Source: Haliclystus octoradiatus (Eukaryota; Cnidaria; Staurozoa; Stauromedusae; Haliclystidae). From it: DNA of 64,000 bases. The position numbers were made by a program, and so were the translations under genes. Shown here piece after piece: positions 21,601-58,536 of this stretch; within the stretch, counting starts at the first letter, position 1, and every line of letters starts with the position of its first letter. The notes under the pieces were generated by a model, which saw only the letters and a program-made list of their open reading frames with translations, did not search any database and had not been told where the DNA came from. Location of the stretch: contig OU744446.1 of the NCBI GenBank assembly GCA_916610825.1, positions 30,766,445 through 30,830,444 of the forward strand, given 5' to 3'.

Positions 21601-23442
21601 GCTATAGACAGGTGGTCGCTGTACAGAGGTGACCGTTAGAACAGGTTTGACTGTAAAATGTTCAAACAATTTTAGTTAGACCCTGTACATTACCATAGCA
21701 TACCTCAACAATTCCAGCTGGTGAATAAGCGTTGAATGGCTGTACTGCTTCTGTGGTAGTATTTTCACTTGGTTCAAGGAAAGATTCTAAAAGATGTGTT
21801 GTGTATGTCACTGTTGTCACTACTCCAGCTGAATCCTCGATTGTAGCAATATTTGGTTTATCTTTGTTTGGATAAGATAGTAAGACGTTGTAATTTGAGA
21901 ATTCAGCATCAAACCCATACTCCTTAAAACGACGATGAATTTCAATTCCTAAATCATTGTTTCTTTTCCTTCCAGCAACATGAGGTTCTTTAGAAAAGTA
22001 TCTAAATTTAGTAAGTAAGAAAATGATCAGACAATTTGCTTGCCAAGGCACAGGCCAAACACACGGCCAAAATCCCTTCACAAATTCTGTGCAAATGACA
22101 AGTAACATTTACTTTTTGTACTTAATAGGTCTCCAGGATGAACCAATGAGAGCAGCCTCTGAAATATCATTATATGGAAAATGTTTACATGCCCTGAGTC
22201 CCCTATACTAAAAGCCCCTATTAGGGTGTGATCATTTCACTACAGTTCCCCAAATAATAAAATCTAGAAAACACCACTATCTGAAATGTGTGTAATTTGT
22301 AAATGTACTCTAAATATATAGTTATTAACTTATTAGCACTGCATCAATGCTATTTAGCAATGCATGAGTACTATGGCATCATTCAGGCCAGGTTGAAAAG
22401 AATGGTCCGCGCGGGGAATGCATTCCCCGCGCAATCTTTAGGAGTTGGTTTTAAACTCTATTAAAAGATAAATGCATTCCCCGCGCAAAACCAAGTTTTC
22501 TGAATTCTTTGCAACTAGGCATTCAGGTAGATCACATTTTCCTATAAAATAATTTGTGAGATATATTGACTAATGTAGCATGACAAACTGTAATTTTTAC
22601 TAATGACAAGTTCATCAGTAGAAAGAAAATCTTGAATCACATGTTGACTGCTTCCATTTATCCATTATCATTGTGTATAAATATATCATACTATTGTGTT
22701 GGAAATTAGACCCAAATGTGTAGTGTGTATGTACACACTGATTCTGATAATCAATACTGCCATTACCACACCGTTATGGAGTTGTGCCTGAAGTCTGAAC
22801 TGCAAGGGGACCGCAGAAGAGAACGAAATAGTTGTTCATTGTCCTGAAGAAAACCACACCCCTCAAGTGTCAATGACGTCATTTTACGATTTCATTCAAG
22901 TGTTGTGGCAGACAAAATCTCTCAATATGGAGACACTGCTTTCATTTGTATTCAAACTCGAATTTCATGTTACTAACTATTATGATAATACTATAAATAG
23001 TGACACAATGTGTAATCTTATCAGATTCTTACACCCATCATTGAATTTAAAACAAAGATGAATTGAAAAACAAGAGGGTGGCTAAAATTGGAGAAAAAAT
23101 TGTCATTGTGTGAAAACCAACGAGCCAAAACTCGAGCAACTATAATTAGACAACTTTTACTCACTTGAGGTTTTTTCTGATTTCCTCTGCTTTCAAATCC
23201 CCAACTATTTCATTATATAGTTTAGCACGGTCTGCAACTGACATAGACATTGATTTATTATGCTCATTTTTGCAGTCTTTTGAGCCAACAGATCGCCTCA
23301 CTAGGTAACCAATTAAAAAAGCTAGAATCACTGCAACAATGGCTACAATAATAAATATCCATTTCCTTTTCTTGTCGCTTTTTCTAGTGAATGTCAAGTT
23401 TTCTTCTTCAGGAGATAGCATTTCATGTGTGCCCTTAGTCAT
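581..23442 (-). CDS. FOLH1-like: Glutamate carboxypeptidase II-like (NAALADase, M28B) paralog A, 15 exons, 3' end missing
   Basis: This is a type II membrane zinc peptidase of the PSMA/NAALAD family, which cleaves C-terminal residues (in mammals glutamate from NAAG or folyl-polyglutamate) outside the cell. Fifteen exons join with matching phases into 676 codons; human GCPII has 750, so about 75 C-terminal residues lie off the left edge. Order: short cytosolic tail, basic KKRK, membrane helix at about residues 28-48, PA-like apical region, M28 catalytic core, start of the dimerisation helices. All zinc and catalytic residues are visible: His399 and Asp409 (GNHRDAW...D), Glu446/Glu447 (WDGEEHG), Asp475 (INVDT), His575 (YPVYHS). 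They sit at a constant +22 offset from human numbering. The arginine patch is partly lost: Arg485 is kept, but the positions of human Arg534 and Arg536 read Asp554 and Thr556. Substrate preference is therefore uncertain. Family assignment is very secure; orthology to a single human member is not. Confidence 0.93.
699..836. mobile_element. CACTA-like MITE
   Basis: The 138-bp element begins CACTATGACATTTAAAAGTA and its end is the inverted complement, finishing CATAGTG. TTG stands on both sides (696-698 and 837-839). CACTA/TAGTG termini with a 3-bp duplication are the signature of the EnSpm/CACTA superfamily. Non-coding. Confidence 0.65.
837..1747. other. Paralog A intron 14, remainder
   Basis: AT-rich intron sequence between exons 15 and 14. 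Nothing beyond the CACTA-like MITE recognised. Confidence 0.6.
1748..2009 (-). CDS. FOLH1-like: Paralog A exon 14: last zinc histidine and dimerisation helices
   Basis: 262 nt, phase 0/1. It encodes [13 protein letters not shown] with His575 as the last zinc ligand, then [31 protein letters not shown], the first helices of the TFR-like dimerisation domain. Donor ACAG|GTAAAA. Confidence 0.92.
2010..2622. other. Paralog A intron 13
   Basis: Contains a degenerate run of TTTCGGATT/GATCGGA words (2060-2160, 2400-2450) that recalls 30550-30640 in reverse. Probably an old repeat; otherwise featureless. Confidence 0.4.
2623..2716 (-). CDS. FOLH1-like: Paralog A exon 13: LGSGSDY pocket segment
   Basis: 94 nt, phase 2/0, encoding [26 protein letters not shown]. 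The family's LGSGND core is clear. The GRAR stretch that carries two arginine-patch residues in human GCPII reads VDLT here. Confidence 0.9.
2717..4156. other. Paralog A introns 12 and 11
   Basis: AT-rich. 3345-3400 (GTGACCCCTATGGACAGGTG) is a scrap of the pogo-like MITE. No gene seen apart from exon 12. Confidence 0.5.
3424..3509 (-). CDS. FOLH1-like: Paralog A exon 12
   Basis: 86 nt, phase 0/2, encoding [29 protein letters not shown]. Not strongly conserved, but it lies where the family has 'SPDEGFEGKSLYESW...' and it keeps the reading frame. Confidence 0.85.
4157..4224 (-). CDS. FOLH1-like: Paralog A exon 11
   Basis: 68 nt, phase 1/0, encoding [23 protein letters not shown]. Arg485 corresponds to human Arg463 of the arginine patch. 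Confidence 0.88.
4676..4811. mobile_element. Small inverted-repeat MITE
   Basis: About 40-bp imperfect inverted ends (AATGAATAGGGACCTATGAA and complement) around a GC-richer core; non-coding. No clear target duplication. Confidence 0.5.
5447..7790. mobile_element. Foldback pair with about 700-bp inverted arms
   Basis: Left arm 5447-6145 and right arm 7092-7790 are near-perfect inverted copies ending TATGAAGTGCCAAAAGG. ACATTA flanks both outer ends (5441-5446, 7791-7796). Each arm starts with six irregular 20-22-bp tandem units containing GAGATC(G/C)CGTTACTTG. A third array at 6430-6590 ends in the same GTCTTTTGGCAC terminus and abuts a start-like end at 6597, so the structure reads as two related foldback elements in inverted orientation. 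No transposase is visible. It lies in paralog A intron 10. Confidence 0.8.
7875..7938 (-). CDS. FOLH1-like: Paralog A exon 10
   Basis: 64 nt, phase 0/1, encoding [22 protein letters not shown]; Asp475 is the third-position zinc ligand. Same length as paralog C exon 8. The following intron contains the 2.3-kb foldback pair. Confidence 0.92.
7990..8107. mobile_element. Pogo-like MITE copy 1
   Basis: Begins CAGTGAAACCTGTATATAAC after TA; the 3' end is a diverged form of the inverted terminus (consensus GACAGGTTTGACTG + TA). Internal CAGGTGGTCGCTGTATAGAG is shared by the family. Confidence 0.65.
8514..8596 (-). CDS. FOLH1-like: Paralog A exon 9: catalytic Glu pair
   Basis: 83 nt, phase 1/0, encoding [28 protein letters not shown]. 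Glu446 is the expected general base and Glu447 a zinc ligand. Confidence 0.93.
9189..9365. mobile_element. Pogo-like MITE copy 2
   Basis: Diverged 5' end CCGGGAAACCTATATATAAG and good 3' end AACAGGTTTGACTG, flanked by TA on both sides. Confidence 0.7.
9693..9812 (-). CDS. FOLH1-like: Paralog A exon 8: first zinc ligands
   Basis: 120 nt, phase 1/1. It encodes [23 protein letters not shown], with zinc ligand His399 and bridging Asp409 ten residues apart as in human GCPII (His377/Asp387), and then a helix ending DKMKS. Confidence 0.93.
10008..10090 (+). repeat. Dispersed repeat D2, copy 1
   Basis: ACAGCCTCTCTATATATT followed by CAAACACAAATCAGAGA and ATATAGAAGTGTG. The same order recurs at 20405-20495. 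Confidence 0.55.
10193..10307. mobile_element. hAT-like MITE (CAGGGTCC family), diverged copy
   Basis: Starts CAGGGCCCAACAAAATTAAG and ends GTCGGACCTTG, with the family's AATCCTAGATTC and AGGCTAGGGCAA blocks. Confidence 0.5.
10486..10571 (-). CDS. FOLH1-like: Paralog A exon 7
   Basis: 86 nt, phase 2/1, encoding [22 protein letters not shown] and QGAVEP, just before the first zinc-ligand motif. Paralog C has no intron after this point. Confidence 0.9.
11402..12020. repeat. 60-bp minisatellite with 120-bp higher-order unit
   Basis: About ten 60-bp monomers alternate between two types: A contains CTGAGCTATGCTATATTAAT and GGGTC, B contains CTATGCTATGCTATGATAAT and GGGCC. Copies separated by 120 bp are more alike than neighbours. 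Because 60 is divisible by three, several frames stay open by default; these are not genes. Lies in paralog A intron 6. Confidence 0.9.
12452..12547 (-). CDS. FOLH1-like: Paralog A exon 6
   Basis: 96 nt, phase 2/2, encoding [14 protein letters not shown]...[13 protein letters not shown], matching the 'W.G.L...YNVGPGF' segment. Same length as paralog C exon 6. Confidence 0.9.
13252..13354 (-). CDS. FOLH1-like: Paralog A exon 5
   Basis: 103 nt, phase 1/2, encoding DYAFR...[18 protein letters not shown], the conserved 'IP.HPI...DA' segment. Same length as paralog C exon 5. Confidence 0.9.
13616..14782. mobile_element. Long-TIR DNA element, non-coding
   Basis: GTGACTATTTGACCGGCAGT at 13616 is mirrored at 14763-14782. 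Further inside, 13845-13915 and 14525-14610 are also inverted copies (CTCAAGTC, GACTTGTGTCCTTTGAGA). The arms are about 250-300 bp, imperfect. The right arm has two 38-bp repeats with TATCACGTGATCGGACCCTA. No transposase domain recognised; no target duplication seen. Confidence 0.6.
14937..15120 (-). CDS. FOLH1-like: Paralog A exon 4: apical domain
   Basis: 184 nt, phase 0/1. It encodes [24 protein letters not shown] and [11 protein letters not shown], matching 'GVILYSDP', 'PGGGVQRG' and 'GDPLTPGYP' of the family. Same length as paralog C exon 4. Confidence 0.92.
15213..15312. mobile_element. hAT-like MITE, truncated copy
   Basis: CAGAGTCCAACAAAAGTGGG, AATCCTAGATGCCAGGAGGC and TTCAGAAGAAAC match one end of the family; the other end is missing beside a pogo-like MITE. 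Confidence 0.5.
15320..15555. mobile_element. Pogo-like MITE copy 3 (diverged)
   Basis: Starts CAGTAAAACCTGTATGTAAA and carries the family's CTATAGACAGG and CTAAACAGAGGTG segments; the terminal CAGTG complement is weak. It abuts a truncated hAT MITE. Confidence 0.5.
15824..15868 (+). promoter_or_regulatory. Heat-shock-element array in the LTR
   Basis: GAAC occurs at 15825, 15835, 15845, 15855 and 15865, an exact 10-bp period. TTC lies at 15830-15832 and 15850-15852, giving two perfect three-pentamer HSEs (15824-15838 and 15844-15858) joined in phase by an ATC where TTC is ideal. HSF trimers bind inverted nGAAn pentamers of this kind. The same array recurs in the 3' LTR. Confidence 0.8.
15886..15892 (+). 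promoter_or_regulatory. AP-1 site in the LTR
   Basis: TGACTCA, a perfect AP-1 heptamer; a second TGACTC lies at 15874. They fall between the HSE array and the TATA box. Confidence 0.5.
15939..15946 (+). promoter_or_regulatory. TATA box of the TRIM LTR
   Basis: TATAAATA, 71 bp downstream of the HSE array; expected to set a start site near 15970. Confidence 0.55.
16103..16236. repeat. 33-bp tandem repeat spanning LTR end and primer-binding site
   Basis: Four exact-period copies of CATCAATTGGTCCGTCGAAT plus 13 nt. Each unit repeats the last five bases of the LTR and the TGG that starts the candidate primer site (16110, 16143, 16176, 16209). Confidence 0.85.
16777..17012. repeat. 46-bp tandem repeat in TRIM interior
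   Basis: Five copies with ACACAAGAATAAGCAACAAC at 46-bp spacing (16785, 16831, 16877, 16923, 16969 for AAGAA). A 20-bp AACACAAGAAATGGAACTAA repeat lies upstream at about 16410-16520. Confidence 0.85.
17373..17660 (+). repeat. TRIM 3' LTR
   Basis: Same 288-bp sequence as the 5' LTR, including the GAAC array at 17377-17421. Confidence 0.88.
18662..19406. mobile_element. Non-autonomous hAT element with 8-bp duplication
   Basis: 745 bp, starting TAGGGATGCACCGAAATT and ending GATGCATCCCTA, inverted. AATATAAC is duplicated exactly on both sides (18654-18661, 19407-19414). Subterminal TTTCGGCC-type repeats occur near both ends. No transposase reading frame. Confidence 0.85.
19843..19968 (-). CDS. 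FOLH1-like: Paralog A exon 3: GDLVYVNYG / GKIVIARYG
   Basis: 126 nt, phase 0/0. It encodes GDLVYVNYG and then [11 protein letters not shown], the hallmark PA-insert segment of GCPII. The Arg in IARYG corresponds to the pocket arginine Arg210 of the human enzyme. Exon length equals that of paralog C exon 3. Confidence 0.92.
20085..20235 (+). repeat. Dispersed repeat D1, copy 1
   Basis: Shares GTTTTGTATC.TGAATTGTCT, CTGACCGTGATTTGTGG and GACTGCCTATACTACTA-like blocks with the complement of 62765-62910; part also recurs at 57600-57656. Family not recognised. Confidence 0.65.
20405..20495 (+). repeat. Dispersed repeat D2, copy 2
   Basis: ACAGCCTATCCAG ... CAAACACAAATCAGAGATTA ... TAGAAGTGTATGTG, matching 10008-10090. 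Confidence 0.55.
21479..21653. mobile_element. Pogo-like MITE copy 4
   Basis: CAGTGAAACCTGTATATAAC ... ACAGGTTTGACTG followed by TA. Full-length, about 175 bp. Confidence 0.75.
21704..22001 (-). CDS. FOLH1-like: Paralog A exon 2: stalk and start of ectodomain
   Basis: The 298-nt exon enters in phase 2 after TTTAG and encodes [15 protein letters not shown] through [13 protein letters not shown], matching the family's 'PH.AG' stalk and 'F.AYSP.G' segments. Donor GAG|GTATGC. Confidence 0.9.
22409..22432. repeat. GC-rich 24-bp perfect palindrome
   Basis: GCGCGGGGAATG followed by its exact complement CATTCCCCGCGC, in AT-rich surroundings. The half-site TGCATTCCCCGCGC recurs at 22473-22486. Confidence 0.8.
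23165..23442 (-). CDS. FOLH1-like: Paralog A exon 1: cytosolic tail and membrane anchor
   Basis: The ATG at 23442 opens a 278-nt exon. It encodes an acidic/basic tail, KKRK and a hydrophobic helix ([20 protein letters not shown]) followed by RR, as expected for a type II anchor. The donor is CTCAA|GTGAGT, phase 2. A second in-frame Met lies at residue 8. Confidence 0.9.
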
Positions 23443-26400
23443 CGCGTCAGTTGCAAACTAGAAAGAAAGAAAGCATTCAAGATTCAACCTCAACTGAAAG
23501 GACCTTGCTAATCTTTAAAATTAAGCTAAAGTCTACTGTCACAGCTCATTCACAGTTTATGCTTGGTCACACAGCGGCGCGAAAAATCACAAAAACTCCC
23601 ACTTTGCATTTTGGGACTTGCCTCGCCTCTCCTTGCCTAGAAGTGTGAGAACCATCTTTTGGAATTAATGAATTAATAAAGGCCAATAAAGCAATTAAGG
23701 ATAATTTCGGCAACCAAAAATGAAAAAAAATATCGTTATGGATCTGGAGCTAAGGTCGTATGCAAATCATCCCGCAAGTAAAAGAAACTAAAATAACAAA
23801 TTTGAGCCAATTCAATTTTACGTGTTCTTATGAAAACAGAATGACCCTCCTACAATGTCAAATATTATACTGATGTCACTGCTTTACTGCCTGTAAACTC
23901 TGTGCATAGCAACAGTTTAAAATAGCACATCCTGTGTAAAATCTACTTCTATAGTCATTAATTTTGTTTCTGATGAATGAGAATAAACTATTCTGGTTAA
24001 AAAGCTGAATAAAATTGAGTTGAATTTAAAATTGATTGTGCTATAAAAGAAGATCAATCAACCCAAGTCGATTATCTGCATGCGAGAGAATATGTACGGT
24101 CGGTCAGCGTATATACATCCATCAACTATGTTTGCACGCAGCCAGCTCGAATAATTACCTCCAACTGGTGGACACTGCTAGCTGGTCATTCATTCATGAT
24201 CTGACAAATACAATTCGATTTTTTTTAAGTTTGTGTACACAATCGGATTATCCTTTGCAAAAAGCTTCTGAATAATGGTCGGATGATAATAAAGAGATTT
24301 TGATGTTTACTAAGCACAACGTAATTAGTGAATGAAGAATGTTTTTCCGAATCGATACAAAAAGTAATATTATCAATGGCAGTGTTTATAATCCCTATCT
24401 GCTTGTATCGGACCTGCGAAACTTTTTACAGTATTCTACGTGGAATCTGCAAAGACAAATATAACTTGACAACTTTCGAAAGGCAGACAAATAAAGTTCC
24501 CAATTTTGAAATTTTGTTTCGAAAAAAATGTTGCTTGCTTGTTTTAAGAAGCTCTTTATTAGAAGGATTACTATATCTAATAGCCCAGTAAACCGTTGGA
24601 AGATGCAATAAAAAGGTCAATCAAGAACCGTCTGGCACTTCAAAAATGAGAAAAATTGACATATTTGTGATCCCATCCCAAGAACACAATGCAGTACACA
24701 TGGATATGATTCCCAAGTGATGCTCACTGCTCAATATGTCCGAGTTGATCAGCTATCCATCCAATATACATCCATATTTATAACAAATTACCTCGAATTC
24801 TCGCTCCTTTGAATCTGTACATACTTTTAAATCTAAAATTAACGTCTGAAAATTTATCAAAAGATCTTATAGATATTGAGCTAATTTATAACTTAACTGT
24901 AATGTTACCTACTTTACTTTTTGTGTATGAACCAGACATTGTTGCTTTACAGAAATAAATATAAATTATTATCATCATTATTATCCGTGCATGGTCCGAT
25001 CGAGTCACCTCTTCCAGATGATTTCATTTTCCATCGATTTTGTCAAAATTACAGGAAAAACAATTGTTTTTTTTTTTTTTTTTTTCTTTTTTTTTGATTT
25101 ATCATTTTTCCACGAGCCGGGTAAGCTTACAGCTTTTTTTCACCAGGGTGGTTGGTTAATTTGTTAGTATTTTGAAGCTTGTGTGCGTTTAATAGCCGGA
25201 TGCCCTTCCTGACGCCAAACCATAGTTTGAGAGGCACATCACATTATCTCGCTAAAAGGCAGCCTATATAGTTAGCAATCTAGCAAGCAGATTATTAGAA
25301 TGAGTGTAAATCTAATCAGATATAAATTAAAGTAGTATATCTATATATGTCCATTGTACATCATATGGAATACTGTAATTGACTGTATAAGGATTTATGA
25401 ATTTATTAGAATATTCCGCAAAATGACAGCTTGACACACGACGTACACGTTACCCATGGATTATGATGATCGCGACAATTTTGGAACTTGGTATACCACC
25501 GAAAAGTACATCATATCCAGGATACAAGGAATTAGTTGGCCTGAAGGGCCTTTAAAGGATAAAATAGCATGTGGGTGCAGCAGTCACAGTGAGCAATCAC
25601 CGTTTTTCATATTCTTATCAATCGGACTGAACACTAAGAAATATCGGGATAGAATATGACCCCGAAGATAGAAATAATATTTGAAAATGTACAATTCAGC
25701 CAACTGTAAAAATAAAATACATTACATCATTCGATTTGGGATCAATGTGTCATTGTTTAAATTAGGCTACTACAGTATATATACAATTATGTCACTGGAT
25801 TTGTAAGTTGATGGCAGTCAGGCCAAATTGGCCAAATTGGCAGCACCGTTCTTTCTCCTAATTCTTTCACAAATGATCAAAACAGAATTAAATATCTGTG
25901 GTAATTGCTTTAGAAATAACTTTAATTTTGATAAATAAATACTCGAAATACATTTTCGGCAATACGCTTCATGGCAATTCAACCTTGACACAATTTTGTA
26001 TGATTTCCAAAACTGATGATGAATGAAGTAAACCCTCCAAACAGGATGGATCGAATCCCAAATCTCAGATCTATCCTATCAGTACTATTGCAGCCTCTGG
26101 CAGGAAATAAGTCCAAGCATCAAGCTGAGTCCCGAGTTACACTTCGTCATACTTAAATACAATAGTATCTTCCATAAGTTCAGTATAGTATTATATAATA
26201 ACATCAGTGGTTAATAAGTAATGTTGTCGCATTTATCCGATTGCACGATTACGCAAAGGCTCGCCAGCTACTTAAAATCGAGATTTTAGAACTTGACGAA
26301 TCGGAGGACATGCTAATTCAGCATATTTTAGATTAGAATAGCAACACATATCAATCACGTACTGAAAGTCTTTAATTTGAAACGCTGAGCTGCAATGTCA

Positions 26401-27226
26401 AAAATATGTTAAATATGCTGCGCCCTAAAGATGTTGAATTATTACTCATTCTGGATTACAATCACAAAACTACAATATACAACAACACAGGCTTCGATAA
26501 TACAACATTTTAAAGTTGTTCCATTGCATTCCTAAACTGTTTTGCTATTGTTTGATAACAAAATAATGACAAGTTTTCTATTTTAGATGTATCAAACAAA
26601 TTATAATATTGCTCGGACAAGTTACTTTTGTTTGCGGATTATTTTTAATTGAGCATTTCACGTATGTATGAGTTGGATATTAAATAATAGTGATTTTTAG
26701 TAAATAGATCAATCGTAGCGTTAACAACATTGGATAACTATTGATATCCATTATCTATTTTGGGTAGTGTTTAAATCATTGTATAATTTTCATTTGCTTT
26801 GTATGTTCTTTTATGCTCTAAACCTAAAGAAAGTTAGTAGGGGTCTTTGAGAAAAGTAAAGAGGACTCGGTTCTACTTGTCAAATTTAATGTTTGCCGCA
26901 TCATGGATAACTATTTCGCAGCGGCCACACCGCAACTAAGGACAATACGCATAAACTCATGACTTTTACACTCAATTTACAGCATTAATTGTATAAATAT
27001 GGATTTTATATGGCCTTGATCCAAAAGAAGATTGAATTGTACAAGTAGATTTGTTACTTATTTGTTCATTTGGTTGGTTATTTTTATTGAAATTCCAATA
27101 ATTCATCCAAGCATGTCGAAAGTTCCCATGCTGAATTCGTAGGTTTTTGGTTGTCTCTTATCGTTTGTTATATTTTGCATTTTAAATTTGCTGGTGAATC
27201 ACGGCGCAAGCACTTTATTAACAAAC
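23443..27226. other. Intergenic region between divergent paralog A and neurabin
   Basis: 3.8 kb holding both gene starts. It contains a T tract at 25069-25098, a SINE-like fragment and only short chance frames. No CpG island, TATA or initiator stands out, so neither promoter can be placed. Confidence 0.6.
25110..25225 (-). repeat. SINE-like fragment
   Basis: CACCAGGGTGGTTGGTTAAT, TGTGTGCGTTTAAT and GGATGCCCTTCCTGACGCC parallel the 3' half of the SINE at 54145-54315. Follows a T tract of about 30 bases at 25069-25098. Confidence 0.5.
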
Positions 27227-55524
<28,298 letters not shown>

Positions 55525-56271
55525 ATTGATGCCTTGATTAAATGATTAAATAGCAATTCTAGTATGCTGGATGCCCCGAATAATGAATCTCATAAGCACC
55601 AGCACATTAAAATAATATCCTCATTTGCAAAAATATAAATCAAATAACGAGGTTGTGATGTAACAAAATATATTTTTATATAATATTATCAGCGCGATTT
55701 ATTTATTAGTGACAGTTATAGACTACTACTGAACGTCATAATATTTTGATAGCTTCAAAACGTTTATCATTTTAAAGAAAAGAAAATGTTTAGTAAATGT
55801 AATAGTATAGTAGCTTTGGTAGTATAGAGAATCTCATTAAAATAATTTATATCTGTAATTATATTAGTAAGTATTAAGTCTTGAATTATTAAAGACAATT
55901 ATATTTTGTGTTTAATTTCAAATAATAAATGAAATGAATTGTTTTCATTTTTCATGTAAATTGGAAAATGTAATCTATAATAATAATTGATAAAAATTTA
56001 CATAATAATGAATTGAGTGTCATTAAAAAATGTAATTTGTCCTTACATTGAAATATAAAATTATTCCCAAGTCACTGTCTTCTCCGTCCTTTTATTGGTA
56101 AATTTGTAAACTTGAATTCTCTGGGTAACACTAAGATACTGTAGGAGATATTATACTGCCCTGCATTCTGCATATAGTCATAGATCTATCTCGCTATTCT
56201 GTAAAACGTGCCAAAATTTATTTTCCTATAGGTATACCATGTAGTAGAATGCGATTTGAAATAAATGAAAT
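55525..56271. other. Neurabin 3' UTR and flank
   Basis: Very AT-rich, expected to contain the 3' UTR; several AATAAA or AATTAAA-like hexamers. No second gene. Confidence 0.5.
55924..55929 (+). terminator. Possible neurabin polyadenylation signal
   Basis: AATAAA about 400 bp after the neurabin stop codon in AT-rich sequence. Such hexamers are common by chance here; no cleavage site can be seen. Confidence 0.35.
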
Positions 56272-57022
<751 letters not shown>

Positions 57023-57023
57023 A

Positions 57024-57114
57024 TTTCGCGCTTTATTGCGATCATCAGACAGTTCAAAAACTAGATAATTTATCTAGTTTTTGAACTGTCTGATGATCGC
57101 AATAAAGCGCGAAA
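57024..57114. repeat. 45-bp-arm perfect palindrome between two (ATT)n tracts
   Basis: TTTCGCGCTTTATTGCGATC ... GATCGCAATAAAGCGCGAAA with one central base. The right arm contains CTGATGATCGC...GCGCGAAAC, also found (diverged) at 59049-59072. Confidence 0.95.
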
Positions 57115-57160
57115 CTTTAAGTTACAGTAACAAAATGTGTAGTCTTTGACTCCTCTATTT

Positions 57161-57447
<287 letters not shown>

Positions 57448-57656
57448 TTAATTCGCTACTTGAGTGTGACATTTTAAAGAAATTATCATAATGAATTGGC
57501 ATTATACCATCAATTTTGGTATATCAAATTTAAACAGGGTGCACGCCTCAATTCATAATGAGATCAATTATGTCATATTCCAGTGATTTCAGTGAAATGT
57601 TAGGCGTAAAGGGAGACAGCACATTCTTATAATGTGACAGTCTGTCTATATTACTA

Positions 57657-57837
57657 CTAGTGAAACCTGTCTATAACAGCCACCTGTGATTGAGAGATGA
57701 ATAAATTGGCCACTATATACAGGTGGCCTTTGTAGACAAGGTTGATTCAATAGAAATTCCAATTTAGACTTACCAAGATTGACCACTATAGAAAGTCAGC
57801 CGCTGTGTAGAGGTGACCGTTATAACAGGTTTGACCA
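57657..57837. mobile_element. Pogo-like MITE copy 7
   Basis: CTAGTGAAACCTGTCTATAA ... TAACAGGTTTGACCA, with TA at both borders. Confidence 0.65.
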
Positions 57838-58312
57838 TAATCAGTGTTTTACATCTGCGAAACATGGAAATGAGGCAAAATTCAATCTGGGTTGAGTTGA
57901 ATGATTCATAAAAGTGGAGTACATAGCAAGTTGCTATAGCAACTAAAGATAGAGTGACACTAAATTGTCAACTGTTGAATTGACTTCATAATAATCTTGT
58001 AGGATGTTACACAAAAGCAGCGGCAAAAATACACGCATTCAAAAAATTTGATAACATTCTAAAACCACGCACTACAGGAGATCTTTATTCTAATTTCGCA
58101 ATCAAATTTTGTTTAGTAGATTTATATGGTTAGGTTTTGATCTAACGTCATTGAATAATAAACAAGCACCGCCATTCTTTTTTGTCTAAGAATGCCGTTT
58201 TCACATCAAACCGTTCTAGATCAATAAAAACATTCTCAATGATGAAGTCGTTCTAGAATCTAGATTTACACCGCTTGGAATCAATGTAAAAATATAAATA
58301 TATTCAGCAAAG
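57838..58312. other. Upstream region of paralog C
   Basis: About 475 bp between a pogo-like MITE and the paralog C ATG. AATATAAATATA at 58290-58301 is TATA-like but too close to the ATG to be a sure promoter. Repeated TTCTAGA words occur at about 58215-58265. Confidence 0.35.
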
Positions 58313-58536
58313 ATGAAATTCACAAATGATACTAAAAAAAATCAAATTGGTAGATTTATAGTTTTAATTTTAATAGGTTTAATAGCTATCGGTCTTGGTT
58401 TTATCATTGGTTATTTTGTACGTAAGAATGTCGAAGATAATGATGATGAGGAAATTGCAAAATCAAGTAATTTAAATGGGTTTATTACAGAAATTATGAC
58501 AGAAATCAAACCTGAAAATATGAGGTCGACACAAAG
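58313..58536 (+). CDS. FOLH1-like: Paralog C exon 1: membrane anchor
   Basis: 224 nt, ending CAAAG|GTAAAA in phase 2. It encodes [14 protein letters not shown], then a hydrophobic helix ([20 protein letters not shown]) followed by FVRKN. Confidence 0.9.

Noticed and set aside
27188-27226. Upstream extension of neurabin exon 1 by 13 codons
   Set aside because: The extension begins at TTG, not ATG. The first in-frame ATG, in good context AACATGG, is at 27227.
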